64,000 nt of DNA from Temnothorax longispinosus (lineage: Eukaryota > Arthropoda > Insecta > Hymenoptera > Formicidae): assembly GCF_030848805.1 (NCBI RefSeq), contig NC_092358.1, positions 10,642,433-10,706,432 of the forward strand. The letters run 5' to 3'. The translations under genes and the position numbers were made by a program. The notes beneath the pieces were generated by a model. It was not told the DNA's origin. It did not search any database and saw only the letters and a list, made by a program, of their open reading frames with translations. Positions 26,755 to 39,300 of this stretch are shown one piece after another. Each line of letters begins with the position of its first letter. Position 1 is the first letter of the stretch.

Positions 26755-27960
26755 GGAAGAGAAAGATACGGAGCGATAAAACAACTCCGGTCGCCTCGTT
26801 GTGATTTCGTTTCCGCGCGTTGCGTTCGCGCAGGAAGCTACCATTAATTAAAATATGGACGGGAGAGAAAAAGGGCAGCGGAAACGGCGTACATAGAATG
26901 TATAAAAGGTTCTCGTTTAACCGAAGCTCGCGCGCGAACATTGCGAAATAACCGCGACACAGTCGAGTTTCTGACAATGGCCGTGTATTCGGGGCGAATG
27001 GATTTTCTACCGCCGCCGCCGCCGTTTGCCGTTCGTATTCTCCCGCCCTTACATGCCTCCTTTCTCCTTTCTTTTCTTCCTCCTTTTTCTCTTTGTTCTA
27101 AATGCCGGTGTCTCCAGGATGTTTTCCACTCCTGTGTTTTACACACAGCGTAAGGCGAATTTGAATTCAATGTATACCGTCCTATTCTTAGAAGTTCTAG
27201 CTGCAGACCTAAAAATTAAACCCTAAAAGTTAATATGCTTCGTAAACCAATCCCTTATCTTACTTAATCTCACCAACTTGTACCTATTTGAAGGTACCTA
27301 TTTGCATACAATTGTTCCAGTTGCTGTTCGTCGCTGTTCGACAAATCAGTGTCGAATTCACCGTTGCTGCAGATGCGAGAAGCTCCGGAACGCTCCGTCG
27401 CTCCCGTTCGAGGGGGGACCGGAAGGAAGGGACTCCATATACCCGCTCCTTCTGTTAATATATACCGATATTGCGCTCCTGGCGTAATATGCAGTCGGCA
27501 GGAAAAATGTGAGGGAGACGCGCGGCCGCGACGAGACACGACTGATGCGGCCGACAGGGCGAAGGGTGGAAGGAAGGGTCTAAGGGGCGAGGGGTGGAGA
27601 ACGGCGCGGAGATCATCGATGCGGAGTGCGCGATCGTGGATGAGGTGCACGCTCAGCCGAGAAGCGCTTCTGCGCTCGATGTAACCCGAATGCACGTGCC
27701 AGTCGCTCATTAACAACAGCCCCGCCCGTCCTAAACTCATTTGCATAATTAGTGCGTGTCGGTTGCAGCGTAACGCGTGACTGCCACTGCCGGGAGAGAG
27801 CGTCAGGCTCAAGCGCGATATCGTCACTAATGCGAGAGCAATAGGATGAGGGCCGGCGTCGCGCCGCGTCGCGTTTGGTCGAACCGCATACCGAACTGAC
27901 AATTGTGAGTGGCATTCGTTAACTTTAGGGAGCATTGTCGTAGATCGCTGACTCGCTGAC
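26541..27960. other. CpG-rich block with a 221-codon open frame
   Basis: A minus-strand ATG frame runs 27935-27270 (MLPKVNECHSQLSVRYAVRP.. to ..YLQIGTSW), the longest in the window. No domain, signal or repeat is recognised, and two other frames of 100-111 codons overlap it on both strands. I would not call it a gene without transcript support. Confidence 0.3.
26668..26749. repeat. (GA)n microsatellite
   Basis: About 40 GA units. Confidence 0.97.
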
Positions 27961-29240
27961 CCCTTTGACCCTCCATCGAATCGCCCCGAATTATTTGCGA
28001 ACGATTCTCATGCGCACCCTCTTTTCAGCGGACATTGAAACTAAATTTTCTGATCTTCTTCAGTTTTATCGATTATCAGAAAACTATTCTCATTGTTTGT
28101 TTTACCAATTATTATCAGAAACGACAGAAACTATAATTATTCTGCAGTTGCAATTTTGCCAAACATTTAAATAAAAGTCGTGTCTGCCCTTATTTTGCTT
28201 GATCCTGATATTGGTGCGGAGTGTGAAGGTAATTTTATTAGATTAAAGACGGACGGAGCGAAATTTGATTGGATTTTTTTTTACAATTTATTTGTGAATC
28301 ATTACCATTTTACGCCACCGCGTATGATGAAATATATCTTTTTTCCGCCAATATCGAGAGGGCATTTGTATAATATACCCTGATAATAATTCAATTTGTT
28401 TAATTAAGTGGAAAGTTATTGATAATTCCAATAAATATGAACGGAATGGCGGAAATGTGTCCTCAATATTGAGCCATTGAGATGTAAATTGTAACTCTGT
28501 TCGACAACTCCCGGGTTAATGAAAATTTCATCGAGAGCATTATTTTTCAGAATGTTCATAATTTTAAAATTATTTTATATTATTAGTATAAATTTGATGT
28601 AGATATGTGTTTAATGTCAAATACATTTTAAACAATTTAAACTTAGAAATAATATTTGCTGCAGTTTAGTTGAATTATTAGTTGACTTTATTTCGAATTT
28701 AATTTAATTGCAGAGAATTTGTCTAGCTATTTGTGTGAATTTATTTTAATACATAGTAAAAACTAAATTTAAGATATAAATATAAGTAATAGAAATTGCT
28801 GTCTTGCATTCTTATAACTATTACTATATGTGCATGCAGAAAGAACTAAAACGTTTAACCTTTGACCTTTTCGCATTAATTATTTTTATAAATTTGAATT
28901 CCATGAGGCTTAACTAAGTCTTAAAAAGATTACTTGGAAATGTAATTAAATTATGAAACTTTCTGATCGATTTTTACTAGTTCTTCATAGTAATCTAACT
29001 TCAGACTTAACTGTTCGACGAATCATTAATATTAAAAATTTGACACAAACAATAATCTCCCGCAAAGTTTTTGTCCAAAAAAATAAATTTTGTAAACATG
29101 AGAAATGAATTTAAAGATATATTTCATGTCGAAAGACATACGGATAAAAGAAGTTGGGTGATTCTGGGAAAACACCCCGTGTATACGTTATGAAAGCCAA
29201 TAGATGATTTTTATGATAGAGCACGCGCTCGTATAACTTA
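27961..29240. other. AT-rich DNA, no gene seen
   Basis: Short frames only. Confidence 0.5.
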
Positions 29241-29910
29241 TGACATATCAGTTAATCACGCCTGATTGTTGAAGTGGCGATGGCATTGTGCCGAGGCCAA
29301 AAACAAGAGCAAATTGGAGCAAAGTTTGCGACGTTGTTTTGGAAAAACCACGAGCAATAAGCAGAGATGGCGAGCGGAGTCGCTGTTGATCCGTCACGGC
29401 GCGACGCCCGGCATCGCCTCATATCGATCCTATATTGGTATTTCCGTGGTATTCGTATTCCTGGAGAAAGCAAGAAGAAAGTAATCGAGAAACGGGCCCC
29501 AAAACATCCCGTATAGCTTCCCCCGCGACAATAATTGGCGAAGCCCGGACGGAGAGCACGCGTTCAGCGTGCTCTCATGAATTTCATGTTCCGCCCGTCA
29601 CGCCTCTGCTCGCCCCGTTCCGGCCAAAAATTGCCGGAAGCGGAGGCACGCGAGCAGGAGAATGCAAATGCTACGGCGACTTTAATAGCACGGATTATAA
29701 AACAGATCCGAACACCCGGATCTCCGTCCGCGCCCGCGCGCGCGCGCGTGCGTTACGCTATACGCTTGAAAATTTAAATCCGCTCCACGGATCCATATAA
29801 TTCCATTATGCCTGCATTTGTAGCGTGGAGCGGGTGAGCTTGTTTTTACCGAGCCTGGCCCCGGTGCGACGCGTGTTTGCGCAGAGTTCACGACAAAAAA
29901 GGGACAGTCT
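29241..29910. other. CpG-rich block
   Basis: Includes an alternating CGCGCGCGCG run near 29,735. Overlapping frames of 60-121 codons in three phases, none recognised. Confidence 0.35.
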
Positions 29911-32900
29911 GTAAACTTCTATTACGTGGACAAAGATGATTGAAACCTGATGTTAAATTTCTTTCAGTCTATACCGGCTGCGATATTCGCAGCTTCTCCT
30001 TGGACGTAGATAAATGCGCGTACGTATGTAAATAAGAAATTTTTATTTGTATAAGGAACGATTAAGGACAAATATCGCGCTAAGATAAACAGTGTATTTA
30101 TTAGTCAGTATACGGTAAACCAATTTTTAATAAAATTCTATCTTTTTAATCTTAATAAATTTATGAAAAATTTTATGTCGCTCAAGAATGCAATAACGAT
30201 TGTTTGGAAACAGGGATATTAAAGATATTTAGTAACCAGGATTCTCAGCGCACTAATCTAAGATTATCAGAAAATAAGAACGAAACACTAAGTTTAAAAC
30301 TTTTAATATTTTCATTTAGATTCTTCAACGGATTAACATTTCTTTGAGTTGTCGCGTTTCAGAAACTCCCAGCGAGCAATCGCATGCAAGTTGGCTCGTC
30401 GACTTATTACTCGATTTAAAGGGAGAAATAAGCTCGGAGAACATTTAGCAGCAATTCCGAGAGAGTAAACGTGTATAAAAAGAAAAGGACTATGGAGCGC
30501 GTATTGTTAGCGTGGTTGCCGGTATAATGAGGCTCGTTCATTGCCGACGGGAACGTCGTTCTATATCCTGACGTAATTGTTCCGCCGAATCTATCTCTGC
30601 GCCCCCTGCCATTATTCCTAGCCGATAATTATCTGATCCGAGCGGTGATATTCTTAATCAAGAGACACGGTAGTGTCTCGCGCCAAGTATACGCGGAGCG
30701 AGACCGACCGTGACTCTTTTACGCGACGCGACGCGACGGGTTGCGAGTACTCGAGATGTTGAGATCTCATATAACGAGTGAACGGATCAAGTTCTAAGTA
30801 GGCTTGATCGATAGCTTTGAGTCGACTTGGGAGGGGGGTATCTCTTATAATATTTTCCGCTACGTGCCCTACGAGCGGAGATATTGCGACGCAAAGTCGA
30901 AATGTGAAAATTGTATTTTAAGATACTTCTTCTTCTTCTTCTACTAACGCTCTCATGCCATATGCCATCATTTCATTGGCTGGAGTCGCGTCCTTTTCAC
31001 TTTTTTGACACTGGCGGTGCTAGTATCGCCAGTTTCGATATGTACATATGTATTACAAAATTGTTACTTTATTCAATCCAAGTGATATCTACCTCAAAAA
31101 AACTTAAATAACAAGTGGTATCTATTAAATTAAAAAATAAATAAAATCTATTCTAACCTAGGTGGTAGTAGCTTTAATTTTTCTTAATTCATATAACGCG
31201 AAGTAAAATTTCTTTCTGTACTTGATTACAATTTTAAATTTAAAAAACGGGGTTACAAAGAAACGGTTATTCAATATTCTCAAATAAATAACAGAATTAG
31301 TGGTAGAAATATTTTTCAATGTGGTACAGTTAGTTTTTATAAATTAATATATATATTTTTTAAATTAACTTTTTGTTGTTTTTTATACAATCGATGCTCG
31401 TGTATAATTTGAATCGAACGTAATATTATCTTTCGGCGATGATAATGATCCGACAAGGAAGGAAACAAAGAATTTTTCTCCTTCCTTTTGATTTGGTCGA
31501 AATGTGACCAGATTGCATATGGCCAGGAATGACAAACGTAGGTCTGATCTGGCCCGAAGAAAGAAGATTGAATACGATAAAGGTAAGTCACATGGTCAAC
31601 ATTGACCACAATGGCGAAATAAGGTAACATAAAATGGTTTTATATATATTTATTTATTTTAGCTGAAATAAAGACATATATATATATTTATTTATTTATT
31701 TAGTCCCAAGAGAAGATAGTTCCAAAGGGCTATCTTCTCTGTATTTTCTCGCATGCGAGATTAGAAAAACCGCAATTAAATCCCAATCGCGCGCGTATTA
31801 GAACCCCCAATTCCATATTTCTCACATCTCAAGTGATCGTGTCACTTTGAGGTATCCCGTTTAGGTATCCTACTGGATTAACCAACAAATCAGGCCCTTT
31901 ATAAATCGTGTCGCGGTTTTCATTAAAGTTTTGTATATTAGATTATAACACGGGTAGGTACAAGGAAAATGGATAGGTAAGACTATAGATTGGAATACGG
32001 GTAGGTAGGGATACGGGTAGGTAGGTAGGGATTCGAGTAAGAGGGACAAGGGGATATAATTCGATAGAAAGAATTGTAGACAAAATAAAAGTAATATTCT
32101 TAATATAATAATAAATATAATTATATTTATTATTATATTTTTTAAATAATGACAACTCAGATGTATATTAAATAATACTAATTTTTAATATAAAAATTAG
32201 TATTTTATATTACATATCAATTTTTATAGATGCTTATATTACATCGTATTTTGTTGTAAATATTATGTAATTATTATATGTACATATATATATATATATA
32301 TATATAATGTACATATTGTATATTATGTTATGTATATTATGTAATTAAATTGTATATATTTTATATATCAAATCAATCGATAATTTTGTATATCAAAAAT
32401 ATAAAAATAATATAATACTTTATTATTGAAAGATTTTTTTGTTAATAAATTTGGAAGATGTTTTACTCAAAATTTTGTATTAAAACTTATTGCTAATATA
32501 GCAAATAATATTATTTATTAAATAAACGTGTTCGAAAAGGTTCGATGCTAAGACAATGATCATCTTCGTATAAAATTTTTGCTCACGAAAGTTGACATCC
32601 GCGTTTTAGATATTACGAAATAATAAACAAAATTAACATATTTTTACGAAATTACGGATTTTAGATTATTGTCCGTAATAAAAAAATCAGAATTTTAAAC
32701 GTTACTTATCTCGTTCTCGATAAAACATTTTCGCGAATTTCGTATAATATTAAACATTTGTTAAACGAATTCTCTTAAATTACGTTCGGCGTTAAATATG
32801 TTAATTTCCTAAAAGTTAATGCAAATATTGTGTTATTGTCACGTTCATAGACGTGATTGCTGCCCTCGGTGATAGGGCCTTATCGCTATCCCTCACGTCA

Positions 32901-33296
32901 GGTGGACGCGAATGCGTGGTTTGTATACCGATGGAGAGTCGTAACAATCTTTATCGTAGAGAGTTATTTCTTGTCGGTTTCTATAGGACCATTTGCGGCG
33001 CCAGTTCGGTGCCCCCTTGAATCTAAGGGTTTTTGTTGCAAGGCCGAAATTAATTTCGAGTTTTCTTGACGGTTTCCGGAAGCGGTGGTTTCGGCAATAA
33101 GTTAACGACGATAACTACGTAATTTTTAAAGTAAAATAACGAAATTGATTGAATAGCATATTCTGAGAGAAGAACCTTTAATCTTCTTATTAAATATTCT
33201 TTCATTAATTAATATTAATGTTACTTTGACGCTAAAAAAATTTAGCAGATTGAACATGGATAGTTACTGTTTATAGACAAATTTGAATTATACTAA
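29911..33296. other. Mostly AT-rich DNA, no gene supported
   Basis: A CpG-rich patch lies at about 30,470-30,900 (CGCGACGCGACGCGAC). A short hairpin with 11-bp arms AGAGAAGATAG sits at 31709-31740 and a (TA)n run at 32283-32306. GGTAGGTAGG steps occur at about 31,950-32,030. Confidence 0.45.
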
Positions 33297-33462
33297 AGGC
33301 CATTGCACGTAACAATGTTTTAGTTGTGATCGTAAGGCTGTAAGAAAATAGACCAATCACGGGCGATTATTCTTCTCGCGCTTGAAGAATAATCGAGTGT
33401 GATTGGTTTATTTTCTTACGGCCTTATGATTAAAACTAAATCTTTGTTACGTGCAATGGCCT
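33297..33462. mobile_element. Hairpin MITE, 166 bp, TAA duplication
   Basis: AGGCCATTGCACGTAACAA.. to ..GATTATTCTT is repeated in inverse to the other end, leaving a loop of a few bases. TAA flanks both sides (33294-33296 and 33463-33465), the 3-bp TWA type seen with PIF/Harbinger elements, so that class is a tentative guess. Confidence 0.8.
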
Positions 33463-34082
33463 TAAAGAAATTAAAAGCTTAAGTGTGGTCGTTTCAAATA
33501 GATATATTTTTTTTATTTAACCTTTAGTTTCTTTTAAGAAACTTTTTCAGGCACTGGACATTCCAGAACCTTAATTAGTTTTTTAATTTTTCAGGTTATT
33601 TAATATATCTTCAAGTTGTTCAATATAATAAAATACATATGCAATGTATGACATATTACGTAAGAAATTTTTATATAACTTATTCAGTTGCTAAAATTTT
33701 ATGACAAAAAGATTTATATTAATTGAAACAAACAATTGCCATTGTGACGAACGTATAATTAAAAACGTGCGGGCACTTAATAAATTCGAGACGAATCGAT
33801 TGGGTCCCCTGATATCAGTAAGATTTTGACAGTTCTAATTATCTAAATGTTACACTCAGTATTTAGATAATTCTACTTAATTACTTGATTACAATTGATT
33901 AAATATCACAGAAAAGTTAGAAACACGAGTTTTATGTCTGTCATTAAATATTGAACTATGAAATTAATTGAAATCTCACTGTTATCGGTTCGATTCATTT
34001 CGAAGAGTCGGTACCCGAGAACTTTTGTATTCGCACATATAATAAACTACAATATAGACATATGTATTTTATTTCTAAATAT
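33463..34082. other. AT-rich DNA, no gene seen
   Basis: Nothing recognisable. Confidence 0.5.
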
Positions 34083-34448
34083 AATTATTTTTTTACAACA
34101 CCTCCACAGAAAGTTCGACTTTCCATGCCTGTAGAGAGAGGCGAAAGTGACCAATTTCACGCCAGGACGACATTAGCGGAACGAAAGTAACCACTTTCCT
34201 CCCTAGGGCGGAAAGTGATCACTTTCGTCCCGCTAAACAGGGACGAAAGTGGCCATGCACTTTCTTCCCGCTATGCCGCGCCGTCCTGGCGTGAAATGGC
34301 CACTCTCGCCTCTCTCTAGGCATGGAGGTCGAACTTTCCGTAAAGATATTGTGAAAAATATCGTGTGCACCTCGCCTTCGGCTCGGGCGGCAAACTTCAC
34401 ACTCGTCTGAAAAACGCTACTTTCGCCCCTTGGTGCACAATATACTAG
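34083..34448. mobile_element. Foldback repeat, copy 1 of 2
   Basis: Arms ACAACACCTCCACAGAAAGT..CATGCCTGTAGAGAG and their inverse CTCTAGGCATGG..CTTTCCGTAAAGATATTGTG enclose further GAAAGT/ACTTTC palindromes with CTAGGG. Beyond the right arm the sequence GTGTGCACCTCG.. to ..TGCACAATATACTA is also shared with the copy at 62847. Confidence 0.85.
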
Positions 34449-36091
34449 TAACCACTCTTCGATAGGAATTGTTCTATCCATGTTTTTTGTAATAAAAAAA
34501 TGTATAATTTCTTAATAATGGAAGAATATATTTTCGCGCTCGAATTTTGATCTGGTAAGAAATTTTGATGAATATTGATTAAATTATCGTGAAAATATTC
34601 GGGAGTTGCATAATACTTGCATTATGCAAATGTTTGGCAAGAGGTGATAGTCGTTAACTCACTGCCGAAATGACCGCTATCGGGAGCAGTGTGGAAGATC
34701 CGAGATTCGTTTCCTTTTGCAGCGGGGTCTTTGGTATTCAAACGGGTTATTTAACTTTCTTCGCGGATTGATGATCCCGTTGAACACGACAGAAGCAGAG
34801 TACAGCTCGCTCTCCACTATATGTGGATTGTTCTTCTCTATATCGGATATTACCCGGCGTGCTACTCGGCGGAGGGATCTTGATCTGGTCATTGGGCCAG
34901 TTATCCTTCATTGAACCCAGCGATAATACGGTTTTTGCTCGTGATTTTTTGAAGTTTGTCTCGTCGTCGGAAGTAAAACGGAAATTAGGATTCAAATACG
35001 CGATCAATTATTTCGTTCTGTTTACTCGATTATATAGATAATTAAAATTGTAGGCATGATATTGCGAAACGTTTAACATTTGTCAAATAACATTTAGAGA
35101 AATAATAATATAATTATAGGGGACTCGCGCGCGCATTGCAACGAATATACAAATTACATATATCGGAAGTGGCTTGGGCTCGTTTAATTCGTTGTGTATT
35201 TTTTAGCTTGATCATTGTCTTACATTGAAGCTTTATCTATTTTTTTTTGCATATTGGTAATTTCCTTTTTCGCAAAATATATAGTATAGTATGACAATAA
35301 TTAATATTCTCTTTGATTGAGTAACATAAGTTATAAATTTATTAACGATCTTTTTGGTCATAATTGCTTACGTAAATTAAAAATAAAGTAAAATAAATTT
35401 TGGACTTGCTATTCTGTAATTAGTAAGAAATGTTACATAATAACCACATGTTTTATATTGTGAGAGTTTCGTGTTTTTGTACGCATACCGAATGTTGTAT
35501 ATGCAATATCATATGTTAAAAAGAAATATTATATTTAATTTTATTGTATATTATATTGTCAATTTTATAATGTAACTTTTTTATAATGTTGTATATGTTG
35601 TAAAATAAATTGTAAGAGAAATAAAATATATGATAAAAATGTAAAAAAAAACTTTGTAAATAAGAGAGGACCGCCGATCGAAATCGGCGGGGGTGGTGGT
35701 GGGCCTCTATTGATCTGTTTCTATCGGATGTAATCAGATAAAAACAGGTCACATATATCAGAGAACATTTAAAGATTTAAAATTTAAAATTAAAAATTTT
35801 AATTTATATATATGTATAAAGGATTTAAGGCGTTAATAGTGTAATAGTGAAATAATATTAAATTAAAGCTAAATAGCGCGTCTGTGATTGTGATATCTAT
35901 ATCCATGGTCGAAAATGCGTGACGTTTTTTCATGACGATTGTAAGTAATAGTTGCAGTGATTTATAATCATTGCCATTAGGGTCGATTAAAAGAGTTTTT
36001 ATTGCTAATTAGGTTAAAAATAATTAATTTTTTATTTCATTGTTTTATTGTATTTTATTGTTTTTAACTAAATAAGAATTATATATTATAT
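34449..36091. other. Mixed DNA downstream of the SDR gene, no gene seen
   Basis: CpG-richer to about 35,000, with overlapping 65-86 codon frames on both strands; AT-rich afterwards. Confidence 0.45.
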
Positions 36092-36097
36092 TTTATT
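36092..36097 (-). promoter_or_regulatory. Candidate polyadenylation signal of the SDR gene
   Basis: AATAAA on the minus strand, about 200 bases after the SDR stop codon, in AT-rich DNA. The implied 3' UTR crosses a short ATTAAC repeat at about 36149-36178. Confidence 0.4.
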
Positions 36098-36148
36098 TAT
36101 GTAAACTCTGCAACATTTTATATATATATGCTATAAAACATTTCAATA

Positions 36149-36178
36149 TATTAACATTAACATTAACATTAACATTAG
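36149..36178. repeat. Hexanucleotide (ATTAAC)n run
   Basis: About five direct copies of ATTAAC, inside the likely 3' UTR of the SDR gene. Confidence 0.75.
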
Positions 36179-36298
36179 TAATACGACTAAAAGAAAACTT
36201 ATCACATAATCTCAAGTATTTCGTATTTTGCAAAGTTGTTTCATAAGTCTTCGAAATTTTGATGAAATGCAACTGTAAGATTCTTATATGTACTAAAG

Positions 36299-36365
36299 TT
36301 AGCTTGGTTCGACGCCAGAGTCGATGAAATCTGTTACACTAATTTGCGCATTTTCGGGAAAAAGC
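36299..36365 (-). CDS. SDR gene coding exon 7 (last)
   Basis: After acceptor tttaatttcag the first base completes Arg282 and 21 residues follow, LFPENAQISV then TDFIDSGVEPS, to TAA at 36301-36299. The C-terminal DF-DSG signature is typical of SDR16C proteins, and the phase agrees with exon 6. Confidence 0.82.
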
Positions 36366-39300
36366 CTGAAATTAAAAATATATTTTATCATATTATATTT
36401 ACTTATCTATACTTGTATACTAATGTAAAATAATGGGAATTGCAAAATCGACATTATGTTCTGACTTATTTTTTGTACTCTTGTACAATATATTATATAT
36501 TATACAATCGATAAATAAATAGAAAGGGCAAAGAGCCGTAACAAGATCTTATTGTTATATAGTGTCGTAATCTTCAATTAAGTCAAATAATTGACAAACT
36601 TAAGAAACGTTTTGCCCTAAGCTATCTTCAGCAATGCAATAAATTAAATTAATTACATCAATAAATAAAACTTAATTTGCAGAACAAGCATTATTTTTAG
36701 TCGGAAACGCATATGTTTTAAAAGTATGAAATCAAGAAGAAATGTATAATGAATGTCGAGACGTATAAAGCTGAAATAAAATGTTTTTATTTTAGTTTAT
36801 GCAAAAATTATACGATAATGCATGCTTGTTCTGCGACTTTAAGTTTCATTTATTCGTGTAATTAATTTAATTTATTGCATCGAGGATTTGGTCTAATGTC
36901 AGGCCGAAACGTTTCTTAATTTTGTCAACTATTTATCTTAATTAAAGGTTACGACACTAAGATCTTGTTGTAGCTCTGTGCTCTCTTTATCTATTTATTG
37001 ATTTTGAATTATTTTATAGATAGTATATATCAAATAATTTAAATTATATATATATTATATATATATATATGTAGGTCTAGAGGTATGTTCCGGGACTGTT
37101 TACGTTTTTTGAAATGTACAGTCCTGGAATATAACGCATATATATGTAATCAGATTCAAAAAATTGTCCCGAAACGTGCCGTAGGACATGAATTTTTTCC
37201 AGGACAGTCCTGGAAACTGCCAAATGTCCTGGAATATACCGATGTAAAAAATAAAAGTCCCGGAACATACTTCTGGACCTACATATATATATATATATAT
37301 ATAATATATATAATATGTGTATATTTAGAATATTTAGAATATATATATGACGCCACAAGATATATGCATAATATATTAAATATTGCATAATATCATAATT
37401 GTAAACCATATTTAAAACTTTACTAGTACACATATGTATATGAATATTGCAATTTTGTTACCTAGCAAATGCCACGAGAGATAACCAAAATGATGGGATA
37501 GATTTTCTTCTTATATTTTGTCGTTGCGCTTTAATTATTTGTGAAGCTGTATCTTTCGGTGAACTTAGTAGTAAGAATGCTTCTAACCTAGAAGCAAGAT
37601 TAAATAGAAATGTTGAGTATCAGTCTTAATAATCAAATTTATCATATTTGCGTGTGTGATTGCATTTATCTGTTTGTATTATTATATTAATTTCACTATA
37701 AACCTACATCTTATTTATTTTTGGCTTTTTGCAAAGTCCCGTATCCACCATGTAAGGATAGATGGTAGTGAAATTAATTTGGGATTTTTCCTTATTCGTC
37801 TTTCGTAATTCATTATCAATGGCATCCATTAAACCTGAAAAGTAGAATCTACATAAACTTGAACCACTTGAATATTATGAAGTTAAATCAGTTACTTCTA
37901 GTAAATTCTAAGTATACATTATACACACACATATATAAAGAATCGAGTATAAACAGGTGACACAAGACACAAGTTTACCTTGGACTGCATGCTTTGAAGC
38001 GGAATAAGGAATTAAGTTGGGAAGTCCTGCGATGCCTGCTATTGATGAGAGTGCAACGACGTGACCATAATTTTTTTCTATCATAATCGGTAAAAATGCC
38101 TGCAACATCTGAAAAAAATCGCGTAATAGTTTGTGAGAGCGCGTAATATTATGTGCGTACACTGTAAAAAATTTTTATGTAAATTTACACCTATTATAGT
38201 AGGTAATAAAAGGACCCTCACAAATGGGGTAAATTTCCTCGTGTTCGTAATTTTACAATACAAAGTAAAAGTAATGTCTTCATGTGTAATGAAACAGATT
38301 GTAAAAGTAAATTTACAAAACACGGGAATAATGTAGAAACGGTAATGCAATAATACTTTTCTTAGTAGTATTATTAAACAATCAAACATTAAATTTACGT
38401 ACCGAATGGGAAATGTACAAAATGTTATGTAAAATTGTAATTTAATATTACAGTACTGTAAAATTGCAATAACTTTTTATGAATTTTCAGTTCGATTCGT
38501 AATGATACGGTAACATTTCGTACATTTTCGGTTCGATTCGCAATGATACAGTAACATTTCGTACATTTACGAATCGATCTGTAATCAATCATAGCGATAT
38601 ATGAAATATTACCATTGAACTACGTAATATTACAAAAATTGGATTAATTACATAAAATATGTAAAATATTACATTAGTTACGTAATTTTTCACGAAAAAT
38701 AAAATATATTCACACAATAGAAGACAAGTTTACTCATTTTTTTGGTGTATTAACACAAATCTTGTAAAGTTACATATAAAATAACAAAAACGCGTATGAT
38801 TGCTCTATATTTCATAGCGATATATGAAATATTATCATTGAACTACGTAGTATTACAAAAATTAGATTAATTATACAAGATATGTAAAATATTCCATTTC
38901 TTACGTAATTTTCTATCAAAAATAGAATATATTTACACAATATAGGACAAATTTACACATTTCATGTGAAATTGAAAAAATTTTGTATAAATACAGCAAT
39001 TTTGTAATTTTTTATTAAATTTTAAATGTTTCGAATTAAACTTGTAATATTTACATCTATTATTGGTGTAAATTTTCATACATTTTTTACAGTGTAACAG
39101 CCCAAGGAGAGCAAAAAGTCAAGATAATGTCATTGTGAAAAAATCAGAGTTTAATCACTGATCATTTTGCACATTTTATTTTAATAACATTGATAGATAA
39201 TAAGGTAAATTCTTTAAAAAATAATAATTTCTAAAATTTGAAGTATAGGTTCTAATGGAAATCCGTACGAATATAGAAAACGGGCTAACTAAAAACCAGG

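Noticed and set aside
26515..27170. Leu/Ser-repeat frames over the GA run
   Set aside because: Composition artefact of the dinucleotide repeat.
31709..31740. Short hairpin as a microRNA precursor
   Set aside because: Arms of only 11 bp with a 10-base loop, far shorter than an animal pre-miRNA, and no known mature sequence recognised.
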